A stretch of 60,476 nt of DNA from IMG/VR virus record IMGVR_UViG_3300005095_000172, positions 80,148 to 140,623 of that record; one strand, 5' to 3'. The DNA is from a virus. A program made the position numbers and the translations under genes. The notes beneath the pieces are model-generated. The model was not told the DNA's origin, did no database searches, and saw only the letters and a program-made list of their open reading frames with translations. This document shows, piece by piece, positions 16,636-25,016 of this stretch (position 1 is the first letter of the stretch; every line of letters starts with the position of its first letter).

Positions 16636-18186
16636 TTATTTAGTAATAGAAACTTCTGTAGTTAGTAGAGTAGAAGCAATAGAGTTCGCATTTACTAATG
16701 CTATTCTAGTCACCTTCAGAGGATCAATCACCCCACTTTCAAATAAATCTTCAAGTTCTCCAGTTACTGCGTTAAATCCAATCATCTCAGGTTCTTCATC
16801 TCTAATCCCTTCTATGATTTCTTCTTGATTAGTGAAACCTGCATTCTCTAGAATCTTCTTGAATGGTTCAAGTATGGACTCAAGAACTATCTCAGCACCT
16901 ACTCCAGCGTCTCCACTGAATGGGTTATGAATCTTTGAAGCGTGGATTAATGCGCATCCTCCGCCTATCACAATGCCCTCTGAAATAGCTGACTTAGTTG
17001 CTTCAACCGCATCATCGAATCTATCTTTCTTTTCAGCCATCTCAAATTCTGTTTGTGCTCCAACCTTAATGGTCGCAGCAGATCCAGTTATCCTAGCAAT
17101 TCTCTTCTCTATGGTTTTAATATCAGTTGAATTTTCCTTAGAAGATTCTAACTTATTAACAAATTCTTCAATTTTTTCTTTATCACCATGTCCAGAAACA
17201 ATAACTGTATTCCCAGAAGTGATGATAACCTTATCAGCACTACCAAGGTCTTCTAGATTAAGTCCTTCTAGAGATTTACCAGTTTCTTTAGAAACAAGAG
17301 TGGCTCCAGTGACTAAAGAAATGTCCTTAAGGTATTCTTCTTTAGAAAGACCAAATCCTGGAGACTTAACAGCGAATACATTTAAAGTACCTCTCATTTT
17401 ATTTACGATAATAGAAGATAGTGCTTCACCCTCAACTTCTTCTGCGATAATCAACAGAGGTCTTTGAGTTTTTTGAACTTTTTCTAGAATAGGAAGAATG
17501 GTGATCAACTGAGAAACCTTTCCATCCACGACCATAATGAACGGGTCTTCTAGTTCAGCTCTTTCTCTTTCTGAATTAGTGATGAAATGCGGAGAAAGAT
17601 ATCCTCTATTAAATTCAAATCCCTTCGTGACTTCCAATTCGTCTTTATCACCAGAAGCTTCTTCTACAGTGATAATACCATTTCTCCCTACTTCTGAAAT
17701 AGCCTTAGCAATCAATTCTCCAATTTCTCTATCTCCATTAGCAGAAATTGTTGCTACATTAACGATATCTTCATCTGAAATTTCTCTTGAATTTTCTTTC
17801 AGTTCTTCCAATACCAATTCTACCATTTTATCCATACCACGCTTCATCGCAACTGGATTAACTTCATTCAAACGCTTTAAACCATTTTGAAAAATAGCAT
17901 TTGCTAAAACGGTAGAAGTAGTTGTCCCATCACCTGCCTCAAAAGCAGTATTCGCTGAAACTTCTTTTACAATCTGAGCACCCATGTTTTCTATTCTATC
18001 TTTAAAGAACACTTCATGGGCGACAGTAACTCCGTCCTTTGTTAGGTGTGGCTTAGATTCTTCTCTTTCGATAAGAACATTCTTTCCCATTGGACCCATA
18101 GTGGAACTAACTGCATCAGTTAATTTTTGTACCCCTTTAGAAAGTTTCTTTCTTGCTTTTTTACCAAATTTGATATCTTTACTCAT
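16636..18186 (-). CDS. groEL: Chaperonin GroEL
   Basis: 516 residues. Near-complete GroEL: TMGPMGKNVLIE, DGVTVA, AGDGTTTSTVLA (ATP site), and IVIGGGCALIHAS near 400. It lacks the Gly-Gly-Met tail and is about 30 residues shorter than E. coli GroEL. Two ATGs are adjacent (18187-18189 and 18184-18186); the second is the usual SKDIKFG start. It overlaps groES by a few nt. Phage GroEL may fold phage-specific proteins or replace the need for host chaperonin. Confidence 0.95.
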   Translation of the reverse strand: MSKDIKFGKKARKKLSKGVQKLTDAVSSTMGPMGKNVLIEREESKPHLTKDGVTVAHEVFFKDRIENMGAQIVKEVSANTAFEAGDGTTTSTVLANAIFQNGLKRLNEVNPVAMKRGMDKMVELVLEELKENSREISDEDIVNVATISANGDREIGELIAKAISEVGRNGIITVEEASGDKDELEVTKGFEFNRGYLSPHFITNSERERAELEDPFIMVVDGKVSQLITILPILEKVQKTQRPLLIIAEEVEGEALSSIIVNKMRGTLNVFAVKSPGFGLSKEEYLKDISLVTGATLVSKETGKSLEGLNLEDLGSADKVIITSGNTVIVSGHGDKEKIEEFVNKLESSKENSTDIKTIEKRIARITGSAATIKVGAQTEFEMAEKKDRFDDAVEATKSAISEGIVIGGGCALIHASKIHNPFSGDAGVGAEIVLESILEPFKKILENAGFTNQEEIIEGIRDEEPEMIGFNAVTGELEDLFESGVIDPLKVTRIALVNANSIASTLLTTEVSITK

Positions 18187-18454
18187 CAATCACCCCAAGT
18201 ACATTAATTTCATTAAGGAGCACATATTGTTCTCCTTCAAAGTTCACTTTATAAGCCCCGTGTGACTCATAGTAAACTGTTTCCCCGACTTTTAGTAAGG
18301 TAATATTTTCTCCAACTGAAACTATATCACCCTTAGCAGTTTCTTTAGAGTCAGAAGATTGTGTTTCATAAACAATCCCTGATGCTGAGACACTCTCTTC
18401 TTTTAAAGTGTGTGGTTTAATTAAAATCTTATCACCTACTGGTCTTATCATCAA
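18179..18454 (-). CDS. groES: Co-chaperonin GroES
   Basis: 91 residues. RPVGDKILIKP start, SASGIVY near 26 (mobile loop region) and KVGETVYYESHGA near 56. Normal GroES length. It precedes and overlaps groEL, the standard operon order. A -10-like TACAAT with an upstream TTATAAG lies at about 18490-18515. Confidence 0.92.
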   Translation of the reverse strand: MMIRPVGDKILIKPHTLKEESVSASGIVYETQSSDSKETAKGDIVSVGENITLLKVGETVYYESHGAYKVNFEGEQYVLLNEINVLGVIDE

Positions 18455-18581
18455 TTCTCCTTAGTTTAGTATTCGTATTGTACCGAATATTTCTTATAAA
18501 CTACTTAATCCATTACTATTCAATAAAATTCTAAACTAAATTCTATTGAATAGGGGCTTCAAAAGCCCACTATTTATGTAG

Positions 18582-18899
18582 TTATTCGCAAGAATTTACA
18601 AATACCATAGAAAGTTTCTTTTCGGAAATATAGATATATTGCACCCTAATTCCCATTTCTACGACATTTTTCATTTCAGGATTTTCACAGATTTGTTTTT
18701 TAGCGATAGCCATCACGACAGATGCTTCTTCGTCACTTTTCGGTTAATCACTTTCTGAAACTTTGTAGACATAAGTTGCAGTAGAGCCTTGAATACCGCC
18801 AGCAGCATTGTCAGAGAAAGTATAAGTCGCAGCAGAATTTGCGAGTGCGCCAATAGAAAGAGTTAGAGCAGTGAATACTCCAATGAGCAATTTTTTCAT
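18582..18899 (-). CDS. Secreted protein with an in-frame TAA
   Basis: ATG at 18899 opens a Sec signal peptide (KKLLIGVFTALTLSIGALA) and a short mature part ending at TAA 18744-18746 (51 residues). The same frame stays open for another 53 codons (PKSDEEASVVMAIAKKQICE ... FVNSCE) to TAA 18582-18584 with protein-like codon use. Either a nonsense mutation, a sequencing error (CAA to TAA would restore it) or stop read-through. No family recognised; two Cys in the distal part suit an exported protein. Confidence 0.6.
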
Positions 18900-18932
18900 T
18901 TTAAAACCTTTAGGATAATTTAGTCGAAAGAG

Positions 18933-19057
18933 GTGGGATTCGAACCCACAAGAATAATCCCGTCCGCTTCGAAATTATTCAGATGACTTTAGGGTGACAA
19001 GCGATTTTCTTCCCCGTTGGTCTATTCAGCGTCTACCAGTTCCGCCACTCATTTCAT
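18933..19057 (-). tRNA. tRNA-like, Leu-type scaffold with an insertion
   Basis: D-arm GCGGAACTGGTAGACGC and canonical T-arm GTGGGTTCGAATCCCAC; acceptor GAAA/TTTC plus GAG/CTC with one bulged U. Between D- and T-arms there are about 83 nt instead of about 33, with a GAATAAT/ATTATTC hairpin, and no normal anticodon loop was found. It may contain an intron or insertion, or be a decayed tRNA-Leu. Confidence 0.5.
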
Positions 19058-19079
19058 AGTTTTGATTTTCATAGATTTT

Positions 19080-19160
19080 TGGCTCTGAGGGTGGGATTCG
19101 AACCCACATTGCCGAAGCACGGATTAACAGTCCGTTGTATTACCTATCTACCACCTCAGA
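19080..19160 (-). tRNA. tRNA-Asn(GUU)
   Basis: Acceptor TCTGAGG/CCTCAGA, anticodon loop CTGTTAA, variable region of moderate length, canonical T-loop TTCGAAT, encoded CCA. Confidence 0.9.
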
Positions 19161-20057
19161 ATAGTTTTGGTTGCAGTGCGTCGGTACTGCCCCGACCTAA
19201 ACGAGCGTATGAGACTCGTAAGAACTCTATGCCTTCCGCCTGCTTTAAAGAATGCGCCACGAAGTTCGTTTTTAAAGTGGTGAATAACGTGTAAAGACCA
19301 CTACCTTTCGCACCGCTGGTTAGGCAGCACTTACTATTTTTGAGTTCGCATTTTGGTTGCTCACTCTCGGCTGTCAAGCCTAACTACACCCCCATTTAGC
19401 CAGTTGGGTCTGCTCAGTTTACCAAAGACTGACACAGAAACACCCGTTCCAACGGACTCTCTTGCAACTCGTTAATGGGAATCGAACCCAAAATGTTCCT
19501 GTGTCAGTCTTCTTTGTAGATATCGACCATTTATGGTCTTCGATTACGAACACTTTCCACTTTCAAGAAGTTTCGGAGTTATTCGACTACTTGAGCCCAA
19601 AGGCTTATTCAATGATGTCGGAGAGACCGTCCTGCTACCCAGCATAGCGTTCATAATCAGGATTAAATGTCCTTAATAGACACCGCTGGCACCTGACTTT
19701 CACCATTGAATAAACCTTAATGATTTATTTTTAGTTGGTTGAGACTACACCGTCTATAGAATTCCTTTGATCGGATTATTAGTTCCCGATTTTGTCCACT
19801 CACCGTTTCCAGTTAGTAGAATTCCGTGACTGCTTTTGTTTAGGCTTTCGCCAGCAAGTAGCGTTTCTTGCGTCCCCATTAACTACTCCTATGTTCCTAT
19901 CCAGTCAGGCTTGCGACCTGCGAACTTCCGCTAAGAAGACCCTTCAATTATCCACAGAACAACTTCAGCCTTGCGAGCTTCCATTGTCCTCATTCCCACA
20001 TTATGGGTGCGGACTTAAGCCACTTTCGTTAATGAGCGAGGGAGACTTTGCATTTAA
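19161..20057 (-). ncRNA. Large structured RNA region L2 (candidate)
   Basis: About 900 nt with no credible gene, between two tRNAs. GC content is higher than in the coding regions and paired elements are many. One sub-domain (19425-19511) is closed by an AAGACTGACACAG stem and contains a T-arm (GGGTTCGATTCCC) followed by CCGTTGGAACGG, again T-arm before D-arm-like hairpin as in Y RNA 1, but without the ATTACA/GATTTCA loop. Long tRNA-adjacent RNAs of this kind in phages include the GOLLD and ROOL classes; membership not testable here. Confidence 0.5.
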
Positions 20058-20126
20058 TTGATATATTGGATTTGAACCAATACTAACAGACCCTAATTCT
20101 GTCGCTCTACCATTAAGCAAATATCT
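20058..20126 (-). tRNA. tRNA with UAG anticodon (class I scaffold)
   Basis: Acceptor GATATTT/ATATATC (6 of 7 paired), D-arm, ACAGA/TCTGT anticodon stem with loop ATTAGGG giving anticodon UAG (reads CUA), canonical T-loop TTCAAAT, no encoded CCA. A short variable loop is abnormal for Leu, and a proper class II tRNA-Leu(UAG) exists at 32942. Identity uncertain. Confidence 0.6.
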
Positions 20127-20700
20127 AGTTGACAAGGACACGCTCCCTCAGGAGTTCCCACAACTTTTGGTCGCAGGAATGCTCCGCATCCTTTGTCATT
20201 TCCTCTAACAGAGTACTTTGACCATCTTATAAGTTACTCAGCCCTTACGGACTTTTTACTTATAAGATTGACATACAGCCCTTGTGCGTTACCACTCAAA
20301 CCGTATATCCCCTGATTCGACTTTCGACTTCTTACAGATTTTGCGTGTGATAGTTCCCTTGCAGGGGAACAGGGCTCCTACAGCGTTGCCCTCGGAATCC
20401 TTTTTCTCACTCTGTCGTTCAGTCTGAGTTCCACCTTAGTGAAACCACAGAGTCGTCAGTTTTTTGTACATGGTGATATCAACACGATACCCGATGGCCA
20501 GTCACGACCACCTTTCTCCCATTTCTGGGAATATCCTAACGACCATACACAGCCGGAAGGGATAATTACTGTCAAGCATTGGCTTTATTTTCACGGGACG
20601 AACCCTTGTGTTTTATACCAACTAAAGTAAAACCCTTCAAGGAGAGGAAATTAAAAGAAAGGCTAGTTCCTCTCCTTGAAAGGTTCAGAAAAGTCTTGAG
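20127..20700 (-). ncRNA. Large structured RNA region L3 (candidate)
   Basis: About 570 nt without a gene. At its 5' side (20638-20692) is an 18-bp hairpin pairing CTTCAAGGAGAGGAA with its complement. Further helices include CTTATAAGT...ACTTATAAG and CCCTGTTCCCCTGCAAGGG. Several GNRA-like turns. It follows S1 RNA and its promoter on the same strand. Candidate GOLLD/ROOL-type ornate RNA; unverified. Confidence 0.5.
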
Positions 20701-20789
20701 AAAAACCAACTTTTAAAAGTTATTTTAGACTTTTCTTTGTCTTTTAGCTATGCTTATGTATTCCATAGTTGCTGAGACATAACAGTTGA

Positions 20790-20832
20790 GAGCGGAGACG
20801 GTTTAGAACCGACAAAACTTTTTGACCTGCTC
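20790..20832 (-). ncRNA. Small tRNA-like RNA motif S1
   Basis: GAGC-GG/CC-GCTC stem enclosing AAAAAGTTTTG and a T-arm-like hairpin CGGTTCTAAACCG. It begins about 35 nt after a TATAAT promoter. A related copy (S2) sits at 22397-22437. Confidence 0.5.
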
Positions 20833-20874
20833 ATATAAAACCTTCTTAAAGGTCTTTTATGAAAAGGTGAATGA

Positions 20875-20897
20875 ATTATACCTAAGTAAACTTAAAC
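20875..20897 (-). promoter_or_regulatory. TTAAG-N10-TATAAT promoter (S1/L3)
   Basis: TATAAT 20875-20880, TTAAG box 10 nt upstream, in a gene-free stretch; reads into S1 and the L3 RNA. Confidence 0.65.
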
Positions 20898-20907
20898 TTA
20901 GCTTAAG

Positions 20908-21002
20908 TGGAAGAGAAGAGAGGATTCGAACCTCCGGAGATGCTTCTTACACACCTCAACAGCTTTCAAGGCTGCCACCATAAACCACTCGGACACTTCT
21001 CC
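20908..21002 (-). tRNA. tRNA-Ser(UGA)
   Basis: Class II. Acceptor GGAGAAG/CTTCTCT, anticodon loop CTTGAAA, long variable arm, T-loop TTCGAAT, CCA encoded; discriminator U rather than the usual G. Confidence 0.88.
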
Positions 21003-21108
21003 ACATTTTATTTACAACTATCTTTCAATTTTTACTTACCCAACTTCTAAGCCATGAACTCGTATTCTTTGTTTGAAAATATTCCTTTTCTTCTGTCATG
21101 TTTCCCCT

Positions 21109-21195
21109 TGGTACGGATGGTGGGATTCGAACCCACAATGGTAATATACCTCGGCATTTTAAGTGCCGTCTCTATGCCAATTCGAGTACATCCGC
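21109..21195 (-). tRNA. tRNA-Leu(UAA)
   Basis: Class II. Acceptor GCGGATG/CATCCGT, anticodon loop CTTAAAA, variable arm GGTATATTACC, T-loop TTCGAAT, ACCA end. Confidence 0.9.
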
Positions 21196-21440
21196 ATAAA
21201 TCATATTCTCAATAGGCTGTACACCCTATTGAGTTCGTGATATTGACTAGATATCACTAGGCTTGTTGTGTTTTACTCATCCTTGGGGTGAGCGGTAAGT
21301 CCTGAGCCTTGCTACTACCTTTCTCCTCCAATTTCAGGATATTGGCATCCTCCAGTTAGTCAGTACTGAATGAAGTAAACCTATAAATTTACTTTATTCA
21401 ACACTGGATTGAAACCTAATTAATTCGGAAGAGTACTCCG

Positions 21441-21528
21441 TTGGCAGGACAGGATTTGAACCTGCGATGGGCATTAAAAACCACTCGGTTATGAGCCGAG
21501 ATCCTTCGACCACTCGGAACACCTGCCA
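21441..21528 (-). tRNA. Class II tRNA with CAU anticodon
   Basis: Acceptor TGGCAGG/CCTGCCA, Ser-like D-arm (TTCCGAGTGGTCGAAGGA), stem CTCGG/CCGAG with loop CTCATAA (anticodon CAU), long variable region, T-loop TTCAAAT, no encoded CCA. A CAU anticodon on a Ser/Leu-like scaffold is odd; identity open. Confidence 0.7.
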
Positions 21529-21539
21529 ACGCAATACTC

Positions 21540-22260
21540 TAATAACTTTCACTTTCTATAAAATGAGGGTGGTTATCACTCTTGCGTAGTTTTTTGGTTT
21601 GTCGTTAATAACGCCATCTACAAAGAGGTGAAATGTTATTTCCCTTTCACGAGGAGCTGAAGCATTTTTCATGTCACCACTCAGCGGCATGACAATACTT
21701 CACTTATGGTCGAACTTTTAAACCAACATAGTCACAACAACTATGATTTCGTATTTTCATTGGCTAGATTTGAGACTTAAACACCCCGACGATCCTTTAC
21801 AAGAAGTAAAGTGGGAAATGTTGAGAGGTCTCTGGTGTACGCAGTTCGTTTAGATATCATCACGAACCCAGTTTCCATTAAGATACCACCAAAGGTATCA
21901 CCAACTTTTGAGAATAATTCTCTAATGAACTCAACTTATTGAGCTTATTAGAAGCTATTTCTTCACCAACTACATTTATCAAATGGGACACATTTAAGTT
22001 TCACCTACTGTTATGTTCAAAATCTCATGAACATCATCGGATTCAGTTTTTGTATTTCTTATAAAAGAAGTACGGGGATTAACTGAAGAACCCTTTAGTT
22101 TGTTTTTAATAATTACCACTTGACACGTATTAATGGTTGGTTAGACTTTCATACGAAATCAGTAGCCATTATCCACAACGACCAAAAACAAATCCTCCCA
22201 CCACAGGAGGAAAAGAAAGGTACAACTAAAATTTACAAGAAAATCTTAATTGTAACTTTA
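21540..22260 (-). ncRNA. Structured RNA region L4 (candidate)
   Basis: About 720 nt without a gene. The minus strand is a string of short perfect hairpins: CCTCC...GGAGG, ATGTTCA/TGAACAT, GATACC/GGTATC, GAGAATTATTCTC, TGTCA/TGACA with CC/GG, TTCTTTTATAAGAA. It lies just downstream of the promoter at 22289. AT-rich, so individual hairpins are weak evidence; their density is the signal. Confidence 0.4.
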
Positions 22261-22288
22261 ACTCTAAAAACTAATCTTTGTAAAATAA

Positions 22289-22312
22289 ATTATACCTAAA
22301 CTTTACTTAAAG
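22289..22312 (-). promoter_or_regulatory. TTAAG-N11-TATAAT promoter (L4)
   Basis: TATAAT 22289-22294 with CTTTAAG box 11 nt upstream, reading into gene-free region L4. Confidence 0.65.
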
Positions 22313-22396
22313 TAAGCTTAATTATATCATTATATTCTTTCAATTTTTGCGTGAATTTTATTTATTCCATTCACCTTGAAATTGAAAACAAGTGGT

Positions 22397-22437
22397 GTTG
22401 GCGCAAGATTTATAGTCCGCAAAACTTTTTAACCAAC
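22397..22437 (-). ncRNA. Small tRNA-like RNA motif S2
   Basis: GTTGG/CCAAC stem around AAAAAGTTTTG and a T-arm-like hairpin, ending CCAACACCA. An upstream GGTGTTG about 140 nt 5' (near 22545) can pair with CAACACC, giving an acceptor-like closure of a longer RNA. Shares AAAAAGTTTTG and layout with S1. Confidence 0.45.
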
Positions 22438-22573
22438 TATTTAAAAGCTCCTCAGAACTCTTATATCGTTAGTTGTAGTTATTTCCTTTCGCCTAGAACT
22501 AAGGAGGTTACTAACCTAATCGATTGTTAATGGAATTTCGATCAACACCAAAGTATTAGTTTACCCTAATAAA

Positions 22574-22597
22574 AGTATAGCTAAACTTTACTTAAAG
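22574..22597 (-). promoter_or_regulatory. TTAAG-N11-TATACT promoter (S2)
   Basis: TATACT at 22574-22579, CTTTAAG box upstream; transcribes the S2 region. Confidence 0.6.
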
Positions 22598-22619
22598 ATA
22601 GCTTATTGAAAATTTATCA

Positions 22620-22705
22620 CTTCTCTGGAAGAAGTGAACTTCGAACGAATCATCCTCGAGGATTCTCCAGTCCTTCTGTGTAACTTAAAGGAGAATTAAT
22701 AATAG
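22620..22705 (-). ncRNA. tRNA-like RNA S4
   Basis: Contains GAAGTTCACTTCTTCCA at its 3' side and a CTCGAGG inner hairpin; shares the GAAGTTCA..CT..CTTCC T-arm-like block with S5. Lies in the transcript from the promoter at 22894. No anticodon loop found. Confidence 0.4.
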
Positions 22706-22893
22706 ATTCAGAAGCTAATTGTCCCGCACTCACGCATTCAGTGATCTTCTCTCTGGTTCTTATTAACTCCTAAAACTCAATCATTTATTAACTCCAAGAA
22801 ACTCACTTAATAGTTCTTAGTTTACTAAGTACACTTCTTGGAATTAACAATTAAATTTTAAATATCTTAAAGAACTTAATCTTTATATAATGA

Positions 22894-22917
22894 ATTATAA
22901 CATAAGTAACCTTAAAG
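22894..22917 (-). promoter_or_regulatory. TTAAG-N11-TATAAT promoter (S4)
   Basis: TATAAT 22894-22899 with CTTTAAG upstream; reads about 270 nt of gene-free sequence including S4. Confidence 0.6.
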
Positions 22918-22955
22918 ATTGCTTAGTAATTCATTTTATAAAAATTAATTTTTGA

Positions 22956-23038
22956 TGAGCCTTGGAAGAGTTGAACTTCATTCCCTTTTGAGGACACCAC
23001 GTCGATAATCCCCTTTACAAGATTACCTTCAAGACTCA
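22956..23038 (-). ncRNA. tRNA-like RNA S5
   Basis: A 9-bp acceptor-like stem TGAGTCTTG/CAAGGCTCA (one G-T), a TAATC/GATTA hairpin in the D-arm position and a T-arm-like GAAGTTCAACTCTTC. No recognisable anticodon loop. Own promoter at 23047. Probably a degenerate tRNA or a tRNA mimic. Confidence 0.45.
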
Positions 23039-23046
23039 TATTTATA

Positions 23047-23070
23047 ATTATAGCTAAAGTTAGCTTAAAC
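23047..23070 (-). promoter_or_regulatory. TTAAG-N11-TATAAT promoter (S5)
   Basis: TATAAT 23047-23052 with TTTAAG box; reads directly into S5. Confidence 0.65.
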
Positions 23071-23081
23071 TAAGGTTAAAT

Positions 23082-23291
23082 TCATTTAACCTCTACGCCA
23101 GAATAATCATAACCATTTACGATGTTAGCACTCAATCCTTGCTCTCTAATGAAAGAAAGTAGTTCCTCTTCCTGAGACATAGTATTCGCAGTTATGATGA
23201 CAGATTGTCCTTCTGAAAGAAAGTGAATGGAATAAATCATATCCTCTTTCCCTTCAAGTAGTTCTGAGATTACTGACATAGTTGGTAACAT
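23082..23291 (-). CDS. Small hypothetical protein
   Basis: 69 residues, no motif recognised. Own promoter (23319) and stand-alone position between small RNAs. Confidence 0.65.
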   Translation of the reverse strand: MLPTMSVISELLEGKEDMIYSIHFLSEGQSVIITANTMSQEEELLSFIREQGLSANIVNGYDYSGVEVK

Positions 23292-23318
23292 ATTTAAACC
23301 TTTCTCTTTAACTGTTAT

Positions 23319-23342
23319 ATTATAACTAAAGTTAGCTTAAAG
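23319..23342 (-). promoter_or_regulatory. TTAAG-N11-TATAAT promoter
   Basis: TATAAT 23319-23324, CTTTAAG box 11 nt upstream; serves the 69-residue ORF. Confidence 0.7.
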
Positions 23343-23384
23343 AAAGATTAAATGAAATTTATTTTTGAAATATTTTGAAGAATA

Positions 23385-23430
23385 TTTCTTGGGTGAGGTT
23401 TAAAGTCCCTCTTCTTCCCAAGAAATTTTA
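23385..23430 (-). ncRNA. Hairpin motif S3
   Basis: TTTCTTGGG/CCCAAGAAA 9-bp stem enclosing GAGGGACTTTAAACCTC, a T-arm-like hairpin similar to that in S2 (GGACTATAAATC). Between the 56-residue ORF and the promoter at 23319. Confidence 0.4.
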
Positions 23431-23566
23431 GGAGGAAAAGAGACTTAACTATTTATGGAACTTATTAAGCTCAATATCAATGGCATCAGATCGTCCCTTA
23501 TTTGTTTCAGTTATTTAATCCTATAAAAAATCAATGATTTATTGTTTTTATAAAAACTTTCCTGTT

Positions 23567-23737
23567 TTATTTCTCAAGTACATAAATTATCGTTTTTCCT
23601 ATCAAAGAAAAACTCTTTATGAAAAACTTCTTTCCATCTAAATCAATGTAAGTGTTCTTTTTCGGAAAATCTTCTAAATCTCCACTTTCTTGTACACTCA
23701 CTGATCTTCCTTCAAAGACATAAGTCGCTCTATACAC
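23567..23737 (-). CDS. Small hypothetical protein (GTG start)
   Basis: 56 residues beginning GTG with AGGA 7 nt upstream: YRATYVFEGRSVSVQE ... TYIDLDGKKFFIKSF ... IIYVLEK. All-beta appearance; no family recognised. Confidence 0.55.
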   Translation of the reverse strand: MYRATYVFEGRSVSVQESGDLEDFPKKNTYIDLDGKKFFIKSFSLIGKTIIYVLEK

Positions 23738-23765
23738 TTTCTGATCCTATTTTATTTTTATTTAA

Positions 23766-25016
23766 TCAACAAAAATTCTTTGGTGATAGTTTTTTAAGAG
23801 TTTCGTGATAAAACCAAAAATTATCTTTACTTACACTCCATAAGAGGAAAGTGTCAAATCTAGTTTTCTTATTAGTAATCACCTTTGAACTAGACATAGA
23901 ACAATCTCTGAAATGTTTTTTATACACACTTGTATTTTTTACATAAACGAACGAATACCCAGCATAGAAGAAATTAAAAAGATGCCATAAATCTTCATGA
24001 TGATAAAGTTCTAACTCCCTTGAAATATAAGAATCTGAATACATGTCTTTAAATACGTCTTTCTTGAATAATGACCCAGTTGGGCAAGAAGCACCTTTCA
24101 ATAAAACATTGTATATAGAATCTTTCGTCTTTTCCAAGAAAATCGCATCTTTTTCTAAGAAATGTTCTTCAATCAAGTGATATTTAGAAAACCAATCATC
24201 TGAATCTAATCTAGTGACAAATTCTGTTTCAACATGTTCTAAAGCTTCTAATATTGTTAATTCTAATTTCTTATTTTCTTTCCTATCCATTACTATACAA
24301 TTTTCTTCATCTCTTACCAATTCACGAAAAATATTTGAATACTCTTCATCACTTCCGTCATTAATGTAAATTGCTTTATACCCTAGATTACTGATTGAAA
24401 ACACACATTGCTCAAAATATTCTCTGTCAAGATTATAGAAAGGAGTAATGACAGTAATCTTTTCTAAATGGTCTTGTATTACTGTTCGCTTGAATTGCTT
24501 TCCGTATAAAACTTTCTTCATCTTCTTAGAAAACTTATCTCTAAGTATAAGATCAAGTCTATTCTCTTGTATCTCTAATATAGGTAAATCATTCAATAAA
24601 TCCCTAAAAACTCTATCATGGAATCTTTTTCCGCAATCGTCTTCTTTCACTTTATCAATTCTGCGTTCAATAATCTCTAACGCTTTTTTAAAAATTCCTC
24701 TATTAGAGTTATTTGAAGATTTAATAAAAGAAAGGCTTTCAGTAAACCCATCACTGTAATCTTCTGATAAATCTACTAAAGAACTCTCTATTAGAATTCC
24801 TTCATTTTCTGATAAAAATAGAAACTTAAAGTAGTTCAATTTAGAAATATCATAATTCAATGATTCATAGACTTCTAATTTATCACTGAATTCTCGTTTT
24901 ATTAATTCTCTAATATCATCAATATCTAAAATTTCTACTTTAAATTTTTTATAATGTTCATCTATCTTAGAGAACAACTTCCTATTTCTACTTGGAACTA
25001 GAACTAGAGTCTTCAT
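23766..25016 (-). CDS. Glycosyltransferase, family 2-like, with N-terminal extension
   Basis: 416 residues. The GT-A fold starts near residue 187 (KITVITPFYNLDREYFEQCV), with IYINDGSDEEY and a DxD motif in VTRLDSDDW near 262, then a typical GT2 tail (HHEDLWHLFN). The first 180 residues are not recognised. Part of the sulfation/glycan island; it likely decorates a phage or host surface glycan with a nucleotide sugar. Confidence 0.8.
   Translation of the reverse strand: MKTLVLVPSRNRKLFSKIDEHYKKFKVEILDIDDIRELIKREFSDKLEVYESLNYDISKLNYFKFLFLSENEGILIESSLVDLSEDYSDGFTESLSFIKSSNNSNRGIFKKALEIIERRIDKVKEDDCGKRFHDRVFRDLLNDLPILEIQENRLDLILRDKFSKKMKKVLYGKQFKRTVIQDHLEKITVITPFYNLDREYFEQCVFSISNLGYKAIYINDGSDEEYSNIFRELVRDEENCIVMDRKENKKLELTILEALEHVETEFVTRLDSDDWFSKYHLIEEHFLEKDAIFLEKTKDSIYNVLLKGASCPTGSLFKKDVFKDMYSDSYISRELELYHHEDLWHLFNFFYAGYSFVYVKNTSVYKKHFRDCSMSSSKVITNKKTRFDTFLLWSVSKDNFWFYHETLKKLSPKNFC

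Noticed and set aside
19079-20630. Several ORFs of 60-90 residues on both strands
   Set aside because: They run through tRNA-Asn and the L2/L3 structured RNAs; these are open by chance in GC-richer RNA genes.
21600-22250. Possible frameshifted coding region in L4
   Set aside because: No frame gives more than short stretches and no motif; hairpin density is a better description.
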